Assembly: GCA_029959295.1 (NCBI GenBank)
Contig: JASCOH010000011.1
Span: forward strand, 34,700 to 98,699
Reading direction: 5' to 3'
From: Flavobacteriaceae bacterium PS02334
GTDB lineage: Bacteria > Bacteroidota > Bacteroidia > Flavobacteriales > Flavobacteriaceae
DNA length: 64,000 bases
Shown: in pieces, positions 17,763 through 26,545 of the stretch
How the letters are laid out: every line of letters begins with the position of its first letter
Position numbering within the stretch: position 1 is the stretch's first letter
The notes under the pieces: model-generated
Seen by the model: only the letters and a program-made list of their open reading frames with translations
Told to the model about the DNA's origin: nothing
The model's database searches: none
Translations under genes and position numbers: made by a program

Positions 17763-20700
17763 GCCGTCTGAGGAATTGAAAAGTGATAATTTTCCGGTCA
17801 CTATATTTACTCCGTTGATCCAAATTCCACCGCCGTAAGATTGGTGCCATTTGTCAGAATTGTCATTTTCAACCCAAACACGGCCATAGTCAAATCCTCC
17901 GAAAACACCATAGCGAAGCGGCGCGAAACCGTTTCTGATCTTGCCTAAATTCCAACGCAAATCGGTGCTTTGGTAAAAAGATTGCTTTCCAGAAAAACGC
18001 TGGTTACGGAAACCACGCAGGTCAAAATCACCTCCGACAGTTGCCGATTGGTAGAATTCATATTTGTCATCAAACAAAACTTTTCCTTTTAACAATGTCG
18101 CTAAAACCCAGTCGCCATCAGTAGAAATTCTATAATTAAAACCTAAAGAGCTTTCTGCGTAAGGAAATTTTCTTTCGGTATCTTCTAGATTTATTTTATA
18201 ACCTCCCAAAAGAGAAAACGACATTCCAAGCGTCGGGTTTGATACATTGTCATAATTTTCGAACGAATATTTGGCGCTCAAATCAGCAAAATTCTTATAG
18301 TCAAAAACATCTTCGCTTACGATTACTGGCTCGCTGATGAATCTTCCGCCCGTTTTATCCACTTGAATTCTTTCGAAAGAAGCTTGCAAAACAGCCGAAC
18401 CGCCTTGCTCGCCTGACCATTGCAAAGATGGCGTCGCTTTAAGCGTCCTGATTTTTACACGGTTGTAATCTAAGTCGATATCATCGTCAAAATTTTCGGT
18501 TTCATTACCTTGTCCGAAATAATTTATAGAGAAATTCGGGCTCGTATACAAGGCGTCTACTACGAAATTCCACTTGCCGATTTGGCGCGGAAAAGTTCCT
18601 TTGTAATACAATTCATAACCGCTTGTCGCAAAATAATAATTAGCGCCAACGCTGTGTCTTTGCGAATAAGGAAAACGGTTAAAGCCATTTACCGTATAAT
18701 TTACGCGTGCGCCAATTTTCACGCCATCATCAGGGTTGAAGCCCAATAACGGATAACCGGCAAGCACATTATACATCGGTTTTTCATAATTGTAAGTATT
18801 GATTTCATAAGAATTTGACAGGAAAGTTTTTGCACCTCCTTTGTTATCTACCGTATTCTCTTGTCTTGCAAAATCATAAATCCTTACTTTTTCTCCGTCA
18901 GTAATAGTATAGGTATCATTATTTTGACCGCCAAGAAGTCTTATTTTCAGCTTCTTTCTGCCTTTTCCTTTTACTTCAAAAATATCGTCGTCGTCTAGAC
19001 CATAAACCCAAAGTTCTTTTGTTTCTGGACATTTATATGTTTTTTCATGAACCAGTTCTTCGCCTTCTTTCTTAATTCTGTAGACCTCAACTTTGGTTGT
19101 ATTTCCCGATCTTGTGATTACGAAGCGGTCTTTTTTGTCAGTTCCGACGATTAAAACTGTTTTTTGAAGCACTTCATAATATTCTTGCGCATATTTTGCC
19201 AAGTGTTTTTTTCTGGCTTTCAAGTCTGATTTTATCTTTTCAATAGACTTGTCTTTGACTTCTTTCGGAAGCTTGTCAAACGCTTTATTTATTTCTTCAT
19301 CGGAAAGATTATCGGTTATAAACTTCGCTTCTTTTTGCCAAACACTTTCATCAGATTTCGTAATAAAAGCCACATCTAAAGCATAAGCTTCGCGGTTAAA
19401 CCATTTTACATTATCCAATTTATCATCAAAAGAACGCATGTGTCGCAATGCCGGAATATTCATCAAAATTGACAATAAAGTTCCGTCATATTTCGAAAAT
19501 GCTTGATCTCTATCACGAGGAATCGGACGGTAAACTACCTTTCCTTTTTCTTTATATTCGCCCCAGCGCCATTGATCATCATGCCTGTCCCAGTCGCCAA
19601 TTAGCATGTCAAAAAGACGGGCTCGGATGTAACTTTGCTCATCGATTTCATATTTTTCGTCTGCTTTTAAGTTCGCCAAAACATCATCCGTAGAAACAAT
19701 TTTCGAAGGTTTTCCAAAGCTTTTCAAATTCTTAAATTCATCCATCGGACGTTCTTCCACCATATACAATTCATCGCCATATTCTTCATTGAACAAAGCC
19801 AAAGGATTTTGTTTTGGAATGTAAAATAATTTCGGATTTGAATGGCTGATACCTACTTTATCAGACAATTCTGAAACTATAAAAGGCGTATAAGGATGTG
19901 CGGTCGTGTAAAAATCCATGATAAAATCTTCCGCATAAGTATCTTTAAAATCTTTTTCAACACGCTGATCTTTAAAAGCTACGGACTGTAAAAATCGAGT
20001 CGCACTTTTTCTCAAGGCGCGCATAACGTACTCTTTTCCGTCTTTATCAACTAATCGAAGTGATTTTGACTGGTGTCCTCCACCCGCTTTTGTCGGCGTC
20101 AAACCACCATACAAAGTATCGATGCTGACAATTCTCGCTTTGATCGGAAGACTGTAAACATCGCGATAATGTTTCCCCCAAAGAAAGCGATAAGCACCGC
20201 CTTTGGTGGTCATTTTTGTAGTGTAAACTGAAGTGTCCTTAAACGTTCCGAACTTGCTTGCAAACTCGCGAAGATTTGGTTTTGGTCGGTCAAAAGTTGG
20301 CTGTTGCTTAAATAAAAGTGCTTCTCTTCCTTTTGAATCTGAAGCATAAAAAGATACTTTTGAAGCGCCTGTATTTTGAACTTCTAAAACAGCATAGCCA
20401 TTGCCACCATAAGAAAAATCATTTTTATTGATTGCTCTCGCCGCTTCCTGTTTTGAACCTGCGCCACTGATAATCTGCTTCACATTTTCTTTGTCGATAT
20501 ATTGCAAATTATGGTCGTGGCCAGAAACTACGACAATATTATTTTTGTCTTGAATAAGCGTTTTGATCCTTTTTACGAAGGCATTGTATTTTTTATTTTG
20601 CAAATCTTGCGGACTGATTCCAGAAGTTTTTCTCAGAAGATTTATTAAAGAAGCAATTCCCGGAAGCGGAATATTCGATTCCAGCGGAAACAATTGTTTT

Positions 20701-21455
20701 TTCAAAGAAAATTGGCCTCCGTGCGTTCCATTTGACATCAACGGATGGTGAATTGCTATAATCGTAGTCTTATTTTGATCGTCATTCAGCTTATTTTCAA
20801 GCTCGTCAAAAAACTGTTCGCGCGTTTTGATATCGCAATCTTCATTAATTTTTGAGTGGTTGTCCCAATCTTCTAAATACCATTGGCTGTCAATCACAAT
20901 CAAGCCGACATTTTCATTAATATTGACGTGGTCAATCCCGCAATTATTTTTTGGAAGAAAAGATTTCTTAGATTTAAAATAATCTTTTACAAATTTTTCC
21001 TGTTCTTTCAAGCCTTCAATACCGTTATACCAATCATGATTTCCTGGAATAAAAATGGTCTTTCCTTTAAAACCTTTTGTCAGTCCCATTTGGATATTCA
21101 TTTTTTCTTCCGCCAATTTTCGCTCTGGATCATTCGGAAGTGGCATTCCATAAGGATAAATATTATCGCCAAGAAAAATGGCCGTACTGCTTGAATCTGC
21201 TTTTTGCAATCTTTCTTTGAAAAGTTCTAATGTTTTTTGAGCTTTTTTTTCGTCAGCATTGCCGGCATCACCGATCAGATAGAAAGTGTGCGACAGTTTA
21301 TTTTTATTTTCAAAGTCGTTTTTTATCACAACTGGAGCCTTATTTCCGAATTGAGAATGATTTGTTGCACAAGATTGAAAAATAATTGCAGCTGCTATAT
21401 ACTTAAACAGCGTTATATTTCGTTTACCTGTAGCGCTAAGCCAAAATAATTTCAT
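17727..21455 (-). CDS. Fusion: metallophosphoesterase, CotH-like kinase segment, outer-membrane beta-barrel
   Basis: 1242 aa. Signal region with a possible lipobox Cys at 29 (IIFQSC). Residues about 55-325 are a calcineurin-type phosphoesterase with all five motifs: GDAGN 62-66, GDNIYP 96-101, GNHDW 138-142, HHPL 236-239, GHDHNL 312-317. Residues about 420-700 carry YVMRALRK at 476-483, GDWDRHDDQW at 620-629 and PRDRDQAF at 646-653, which look like the lysine, catalytic-loop and metal motifs of CotH/HipA-like kinases. The last 350 or so residues are aromatic and glycine-rich strands of a surface-antigen barrel ending in phenylalanine (GIGFGF). Phosphatase and barrel are solid; the kinase reading is my inference. 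Confidence 0.85.
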   Translation of the reverse strand: MKLFWLSATGKRNITLFKYIAAAIIFQSCATNHSQFGNKAPVVIKNDFENKNKLSHTFYLIGDAGNADEKKAQKTLELFKERLQKADSSSTAIFLGDNIYPYGMPLPNDPERKLAEEKMNIQMGLTKGFKGKTIFIPGNHDWYNGIEGLKEQEKFVKDYFKSKKSFLPKNNCGIDHVNINENVGLIVIDSQWYLEDWDNHSKINEDCDIKTREQFFDELENKLNDDQNKTTIIAIHHPLMSNGTHGGQFSLKKQLFPLESNIPLPGIASLINLLRKTSGISPQDLQNKKYNAFVKRIKTLIQDKNNIVVVSGHDHNLQYIDKENVKQIISGAGSKQEAARAINKNDFSYGGNGYAVLEVQNTGASKVSFYASDSKGREALLFKQQPTFDRPKPNLREFASKFGTFKDTSVYTTKMTTKGGAYRFLWGKHYRDVYSLPIKARIVSIDTLYGGLTPTKAGGGHQSKSLRLVDKDGKEYVMRALRKSATRFLQSVAFKDQRVEKDFKDTYAEDFIMDFYTTAHPYTPFIVSELSDKVGISHSNPKLFYIPKQNPLALFNEEYGDELYMVEERPMDEFKNLKSFGKPSKIVSTDDVLANLKADEKYEIDEQSYIRARLFDMLIGDWDRHDDQWRWGEYKEKGKVVYRPIPRDRDQAFSKYDGTLLSILMNIPALRHMRSFDDKLDNVKWFNREAYALDVAFITKSDESVWQKEAKFITDNLSDEEINKAFDKLPKEVKDKSIEKIKSDLKARKKHLAKYAQEYYEVLQKTVLIVGTDKKDRFVITRSGNTTKVEVYRIKKEGEELVHEKTYKCPETKELWVYGLDDDDIFEVKGKGRKKLKIRLLGGQNNDTYTITDGEKVRIYDFARQENTVDNKGGAKTFLSNSYEINTYNYEKPMYNVLAGYPLLGFNPDDGVKIGARVNYTVNGFNRFPYSQRHSVGANYYFATSGYELYYKGTFPRQIGKWNFVVDALYTSPNFSINYFGQGNETENFDDDIDLDYNRVKIRTLKATPSLQWSGEQGGSAVLQASFERIQVDKTGGRFISEPVIVSEDVFDYKNFADLSAKYSFENYDNVSNPTLGMSFSLLGGYKINLEDTERKFPYAESSLGFNYRISTDGDWVLATLLKGKVLFDDKYEFYQSATVGGDFDLRGFRNQRFSGKQSFYQSTDLRWNLGKIRNGFAPLRYGVFGGFDYGRVWVENDNSDKWHQSYGGGIWINGVNIVTGKLSLFNSSDGLRVSAGIGFGF

Positions 21456-21484
21456 AATTTGGTGGTGTATTTAATTCAATTTAT

Positions 21485-22675
21485 ATGAATATTGCTCAAA
21501 AAGCCGAAAATTATGTTTTTCAGCTATTCAAAGATAGCTTATCTCCCGATTATATTTACCATAATTTTAATCATACTTTACGTGTTGTCAACAGCGTAAA
21601 AATTTTGATTGAAAATGAAAATGTTAGCCCAGAAGACGCCGAATTATTGCTAATTGCATCTTGGTTTCACGACTCCGGCTATGTTGAAGGCGGAGAAAAT
21701 CATGAAAAAAGAGGCGCAACAATTGCAGAAGCTTTTCTTAAAGATAATAATTTTCCTGTAGAAAAAATTGAAAAAGTAAAATTGTTAATTTTAGCTACTG
21801 AAATGACCAATATTCCTGAAACTCATTTGGGAAAAATAATGCGCGATGCTGACTGTTCGCATTTTGGAGATAAAGACTATTTCAATTATTCTGACCTATT
21901 GAGAGAAGAATGGAAAGCCACTTCTGGAAAGGAATTTTCAAAGCTTGAATGGGCGGAAGAAAATTTAAGATTCTTTGTAAACGGCCACCGATTTTTTACT
22001 GACTATGCCCAAAGAAATTGGCAACCTCAGAAAGACGCTAATATTGCCTTGATTCAAGACAAAATCAAGTCGGCAAAAAAAGGCAAGAAGGAAAAAGACA
22101 AAACTAAAGACATTCTGAATCAAAAGAAGCTTGAAAAATTTGACAGTCCAGAGCGCGGCATCGACACAATGTTTCGCGTTACCTTGAACAATCACACGAA
22201 ATTAAGCCAGATTGCCGACAGCAAAGCAAACATTCTTCTTTCTGTAAATGCAATTATCATCTCGATTGCTTTGTCTACCTTGATTCCAAAATTAGACAGC
22301 CCAACGAATGCGCACTTGATTGTTCCTACTTTTATTATGTTGATGTTCAGCGTAGTTTCGATCATTTTTGCGATTTTATCAACGCGCCCAAAAGTTTCAG
22401 GAGGCACTTTTACCAGAAAAGACATCGAGGAGAAAAAAGTAAATCTTCTTTTCTTCGGAAATTTCCACAAAATGCCTCTTGAAGAATATCAGTGGGCGGT
22501 AAACGAAATGATGAAAGACCGCGAATATCTTTACAATTCCATGATTAAAGATTTGTACTACCTCGGGTTGGTTTTAGATAGAAAATACAAATTATTGCGA
22601 AGCACTTACACGATTTTCATGATCGGAATAATCACTTCGGTAATCGCTTTTGTATTCGCTTTTAAATCGGTTTAA
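21485..22675 (+). CDS. HD-domain protein with Pycsar-effector-like (PycTM/DUF5706) membrane module
   Basis: 396 aa. Residues 1-190 are an HD phosphohydrolase with the metal residues H30, H62-D63 (WFHDSGY) and D121 (MRDADC). After a charged linker (about 190-218) comes a module with three hydrophobic segments at about 243-264, 278-298 and 371-392, beginning FRVTLNNHTKLSQIADSKAN. This matches the PycTM domain of Pycsar antiphage effectors. In Pycsar systems the partner is a pyrimidine cyclase, and none is seen here. The HD half may break down a nucleotide. The start is only 29 bp from that of the divergent phosphatase fusion. Confidence 0.82.
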   Translation: MNIAQKAENYVFQLFKDSLSPDYIYHNFNHTLRVVNSVKILIENENVSPEDAELLLIASWFHDSGYVEGGENHEKRGATIAEAFLKDNNFPVEKIEKVKLLILATEMTNIPETHLGKIMRDADCSHFGDKDYFNYSDLLREEWKATSGKEFSKLEWAEENLRFFVNGHRFFTDYAQRNWQPQKDANIALIQDKIKSAKKGKKEKDKTKDILNQKKLEKFDSPERGIDTMFRVTLNNHTKLSQIADSKANILLSVNAIIISIALSTLIPKLDSPTNAHLIVPTFIMLMFSVVSIIFAILSTRPKVSGGTFTRKDIEEKKVNLLFFGNFHKMPLEEYQWAVNEMMKDREYLYNSMIKDLYYLGLVLDRKYKLLRSTYTIFMIGIITSVIAFVFAFKSV

Positions 22676-25053
22676 TTTTTTAATTCAAGTTCTTTCAGAA
22701 GATTTTCGTAAGTTACACTATCTTCTGAATCTTCTTTTTTCTTATACAAAATTTCAACTCGAAGCGCTTTCAAGCCTGTAACTCCCTGCAAATCTTCAAC
22801 TTCAAAAGTTTCTACAGCTCCTAATTTATTTTTGTGCTGCAGCAAGCTGATATATCTTCTATATTCTGCTTCTTCCTGATATTGCGAATAGACGATTGTG
22901 ATTTTTCCTTTTTCAGTAATGCGTTCCTGCGTGCCTTTTATGTTTGATTTGTCAATTCGTTTTTTCACGACTTCATAACGCGCATTGTAAGTTCCGTCGA
23001 CGTCAAAACGCTTTTCATCCATACGGAAACGGATTGAAATCGGCGAGCTGAAAACTAAAATCAATGAAGTTACATCTAAATCATAAGCTAGATCTGGACG
23101 CATTTGGTAATATTCATTCTCCATTTCGCACAAAGCCTGAAGCTGCCATAATCTCAAATTGCTCAAATAAACGGGACTGAAAGAACGCTGTGGCGCAATC
23201 GAAGCTCCGATATATAAATTGTGTTCCACGCCATCCGTTTTGAAACGCTCATAATAATGCGGAAAAAATGACTGCGCAGTTTCTTGTTTTTTATCTAACA
23301 GCGAAGCCATTTTTTTATTTATAAGGGAAAGCGTTTGGTCAAAATCTTTTCGGGCATTATAAACCATCCCGATTTTTGGATCTAGCGATTTGAAATATTG
23401 CTCGATTTTCTCTTTTATAATTTCATTTGAAACCTTGAAATGATCTAAAAGCGGATGGATTTCATTTAAGATATAACTTTGCACAATCGATTCAGAATCT
23501 GCTTTTAAAGATTCTGAAAGCTGTTTTTCCATTGCTTCAAGTTCAAAAATATTCTGATAAATTACTGGCAACTGAAGTTCTTTGCTTATAAATCGCAGTA
23601 AATTCAAAATCAAATCCATTTGGGTCGTAAGGTCTTTTTCGATCGCACGATTTCTCGCCACGGAAGATCCTTTGATATCAATTTGTCCATATAGCGGATA
23701 GACTTCCTTGAAAACAATTTCTTTAAAAGGCAGATCCCTGCTGTTTTTATCAGTCGTATGCAAAGAAGCCTCGTCACGAAATTTCCAATAAACACTTGGA
23801 TGAATCGCTGTATATTCTTTTTGGATAATCGCATCGATTTGATTTTGCATCTCCGAATAATAACGGTCAATGGTGTCTACCAAAAATGGCATGACCATAT
23901 CCATTTTATTGGCATTGATGCTATTCAGCTGTTTTGGAACCGAAGAAACAAGCTCAACAATCCCCAAAATCGCGCCGTCTTTCATCAAGGGTGCAAAAAT
24001 ACAGCTTTGGATGTTTTGGGCCAGCAAATGTTCAGCCAGCTCGCGTTCATGTTCGCCTCCTGAAAGCAAATATTCTTTGACATCAGAAATGATAAAATAG
24101 TTGTTTTGGCCAATCAGAGTATCAAACATGCAGCCGTCAATTGCGTCACGGCAGGCTTCCTCTTGCCCTTTGAGAAGGATAAAACTTTCAATATTTCCAA
24201 AATCAGTTTGCGCCAATCTATCGTTGTGGAAAGCTGTAAAACCAGTTCGAAGTCCGGGAAGTTTGAATATAGACCTAAAAATTACTTCTAATTGTTCTTT
24301 GCCTAATTCGTTTCTCTCTTTATTGCTTAAAAGGTTGCTTTTTAGATTTGAAATGGCACTTTCTACCGTGTTATCATACAAAGTCATGATGCCAAAACCT
24401 TTCATGATCCAGCTTCCGGGAGGGAATTTCTCTTTCCAGAGATCTAAATTATCATAGCTGTCAATCAAAAGATTAATATCTTCTTCTGTCAGAGGAACAG
24501 ATTTTTCTGTAGGAAGGATTTCTAAAAATTCAGCATTGTAAATAATTCTGTAATGATTTATTACTCCGTTTTCATCTGGAATATCATAAAATATAGGCTT
24601 TTTTATATCGACATTCACTCCATAATAATAATTTAAAACCAACGAACAGCTCATTACATAAAATTGATGTTCGTCAAAATCTCTGATGATAATTTCAAAA
24701 TCTTCGCCGGCATCTTTCAAAATTTTCTCCAATCTTTCTGTAGTGTTGAAAATATAATTTTGAAAAGGAATTGTAACCGCTTTGATTTCATTATTGGTCA
24801 AAGCTGTCGGAAATAAATCTGACAAAAGATGTTTTATAAGAAGGTAATGTTTTTCAATCTGCTGATAAGACTCAATGCCGTTGCGAAGTTCCGGAAATGG
24901 CTCTATTGCTTTTAAAAGTCCTTTGGCATAAGCTGCCCGATAATCGACATCAGACACTGCAATTTCTTCCAAAATCTCAATCACTTTATGAAAAGAAATC
25001 TTGGCTTGAAAAGGGCTTTGATTATCGTGGATATAGTTCATATTCTCTTGCAT
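22672..25053 (-). CDS. GAF-domain protein, function unknown
   Basis: 793 aa, soluble, no signal peptide. A GAF-like ligand-binding segment lies at about 295-410 (ISDVKEYLLSGG, SCIFAPLMKDGAILGIVELV). The N-terminal 290 and C-terminal 380 residues are mostly helical and do not match any output domain I recognise; no kinase or cyclase motifs are seen. Its stop overlaps the stop of the HD gene by 4 bp on the opposite strand. A second Met at residue 5 is an alternative start. The -7 element at 25065 is so close that the transcript would have almost no leader. Confidence 0.75.
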   Translation of the reverse strand: MQENMNYIHDNQSPFQAKISFHKVIEILEEIAVSDVDYRAAYAKGLLKAIEPFPELRNGIESYQQIEKHYLLIKHLLSDLFPTALTNNEIKAVTIPFQNYIFNTTERLEKILKDAGEDFEIIIRDFDEHQFYVMSCSLVLNYYYGVNVDIKKPIFYDIPDENGVINHYRIIYNAEFLEILPTEKSVPLTEEDINLLIDSYDNLDLWKEKFPPGSWIMKGFGIMTLYDNTVESAISNLKSNLLSNKERNELGKEQLEVIFRSIFKLPGLRTGFTAFHNDRLAQTDFGNIESFILLKGQEEACRDAIDGCMFDTLIGQNNYFIISDVKEYLLSGGEHERELAEHLLAQNIQSCIFAPLMKDGAILGIVELVSSVPKQLNSINANKMDMVMPFLVDTIDRYYSEMQNQIDAIIQKEYTAIHPSVYWKFRDEASLHTTDKNSRDLPFKEIVFKEVYPLYGQIDIKGSSVARNRAIEKDLTTQMDLILNLLRFISKELQLPVIYQNIFELEAMEKQLSESLKADSESIVQSYILNEIHPLLDHFKVSNEIIKEKIEQYFKSLDPKIGMVYNARKDFDQTLSLINKKMASLLDKKQETAQSFFPHYYERFKTDGVEHNLYIGASIAPQRSFSPVYLSNLRLWQLQALCEMENEYYQMRPDLAYDLDVTSLILVFSSPISIRFRMDEKRFDVDGTYNARYEVVKKRIDKSNIKGTQERITEKGKITIVYSQYQEEAEYRRYISLLQHKNKLGAVETFEVEDLQGVTGLKALRVEILYKKKEDSEDSVTYENLLKELELKN

Positions 25054-25064
25054 TAATTTGCTTG

Positions 25065-25072
25065 CAAATTTA
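25065..25072 (-). promoter_or_regulatory. -7 element TAAATTTG of the GAF gene
   Basis: Exact TAnnTTTG match on the minus strand, 11 bp before the start codon, with a TTTTTG box 22 bp further upstream. Confidence 0.5.
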
Positions 25073-25108
25073 CAAAATAATTATATCGGAAATACAAAAA
25101 CACAACGC

Positions 25109-25139
25109 AAAAAAGCCATCGGGCAAATGATGGCTTTTT
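25109..25139. terminator. Orphan terminator in a divergent intergenic region
   Basis: Stem AAAAAGCCATC/GATGGCTTTTT with an 8-base loop, A run on one side and T run on the other. No annotated gene points into it: both neighbours start here and run away. It implies an unannotated transcript. Confidence 0.75.
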
Positions 25140-25445
25140 AAAAAATTAAAAAAATCTAAAAACTAAATACTATTTATTTTTTGCAGTAGATACTGCCTGA
25201 TTTCTTACTTACTCAGCTAATATAATTTTTATTTTGTTTCAAACCAAGAAAAATCGTATAAAAAAATAATTAATTTTTATTACTAATTTTTACAATAAAT
25301 AAAGAACAACTTGTTAAAGCACTGAATTTACCGAAAAAAAAGTTAAATTATAGGAATGCCACAAAAAAATCTGCGGAATTAAAGCTAGTTTTGCGATAAT
25401 GACTTTCTGGAAAATTCCCTAAATCAATATAACAGTCAGCTTCTT
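25140..25445. other. AT-rich non-coding stretch before the RND operon
   Basis: About 300 bp without a clear gene. On the minus strand a short open tail ends in codons for VSTAKNK and a stop near 25168, which could be the end of a decayed gene. TAGTTTTG at 25386-25393 on the plus strand is an exact -7 match and may drive the efflux operon. Confidence 0.4.
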
Positions 25446-26507
25446 ATGAAAATAAAATATCTTGTCTATACGCTTATCATCGTCGGAATTGGCGCCTTAA
25501 TTTTTTATAGAATTTCTGATAATAAAAAATCCGAAGAAAAAAACAGCAAAGGCCCTGGAGGAAAAATGGTTTTAAAAGTAAGCGGAATTGTTTTAAAACC
25601 ACAAGTTTTTTTAGATAATCTAGCACTTTCAGGTTCTATAGAAGCCAATGAACAAGTAGATATCAGAAGTGAAATTTCCGGAATTGTAGAAAGCATTAAT
25701 TTTCAAGAAGGTACTATGGTTTCAAAAGGCCAAGTACTCTTTAAAGTCAATGACATAGAGCTTCGAGCACAATTGGCGAATGTAAAAACATCACAAGGAT
25801 TGGCTTCTGAAAACGAAAGGAGAGCCAGACTTTTATTGCAAAAAGAGGCAATCAGCCAAGAAGAATATGACATTGCGAGTGCTGATTTCAAATCTTCAAA
25901 AGCACAAACGCAATTGATTCAGGCACAGATTGCAAAAACTACGGTACGCGCTCCGTTTTCAGGAAAAATCGGTTTACGCGCCATTTCAAACGGAACATAC
26001 GTAACACCAACTACTCCAATTGCCAAATTAGTCAACACAAGCCAGCTTAAGATTACATTTTCAATTCCTGAAAAATATGCTTCGCAGATGAAGGTCGGAA
26101 ATGCTTTGTCTTTCACGACGGCTGGTTCTACTAAGAAATTTTCAGCTAAAATCTATGCCATCGAGCCAGAAATTGAAATTGCAACCCGAACTTTAAAAGT
26201 AAGAGCCGTTGCACAAAATCCGGAAGGGAAATTATATCCAGGGACTTTTGCCAACGTTGCCTTGCCTTTAGACAATATAAAAGATGCGCTTTTAGTTCCG
26301 ACAGAAGCTTTGATTCCGATTCAAAACGGAAAGAAAATTTTTGTTTCTGAAAATGGAAAAGCAAAAGAAATAGTTGTACAAACTGGTTCTAGAACAGAAA
26401 AAGAAATCTTGGTTTTAACCGGATTGAAAGCAGGCGATACAGTCTTAACTTCTGGCGTAATGACTTTGAAAAACGGATCACCGGTAAAAGTTACCATCAA
26501 AAAATAA
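25446..26507 (+). CDS. RND efflux periplasmic adaptor subunit (HlyD/MFP family)
   Basis: 353 aa. An N-terminal membrane anchor (about 5-22) is followed by the lipoyl-like half motif GSIEANEQVDIRSEISGIVE, a helical hairpin rich in Ala/Gln/Glu (about 110-165), and a beta-barrel domain. It bridges the inner-membrane pump and the outer-membrane channel of a drug or metabolite efflux complex. It is the first gene of a three-gene operon with the pump 38 bp downstream. Substrate not predictable. Confidence 0.93.
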   Translation: MKIKYLVYTLIIVGIGALIFYRISDNKKSEEKNSKGPGGKMVLKVSGIVLKPQVFLDNLALSGSIEANEQVDIRSEISGIVESINFQEGTMVSKGQVLFKVNDIELRAQLANVKTSQGLASENERRARLLLQKEAISQEEYDIASADFKSSKAQTQLIQAQIAKTTVRAPFSGKIGLRAISNGTYVTPTTPIAKLVNTSQLKITFSIPEKYASQMKVGNALSFTTAGSTKKFSAKIYAIEPEIEIATRTLKVRAVAQNPEGKLYPGTFANVALPLDNIKDALLVPTEALIPIQNGKKIFVSENGKAKEIVVQTGSRTEKEILVLTGLKAGDTVLTSGVMTLKNGSPVKVTIKK

Positions 26508-26545
26508 AGCTTTGGATTCAAAATCCTAAATCTTAAATCCAAAAA

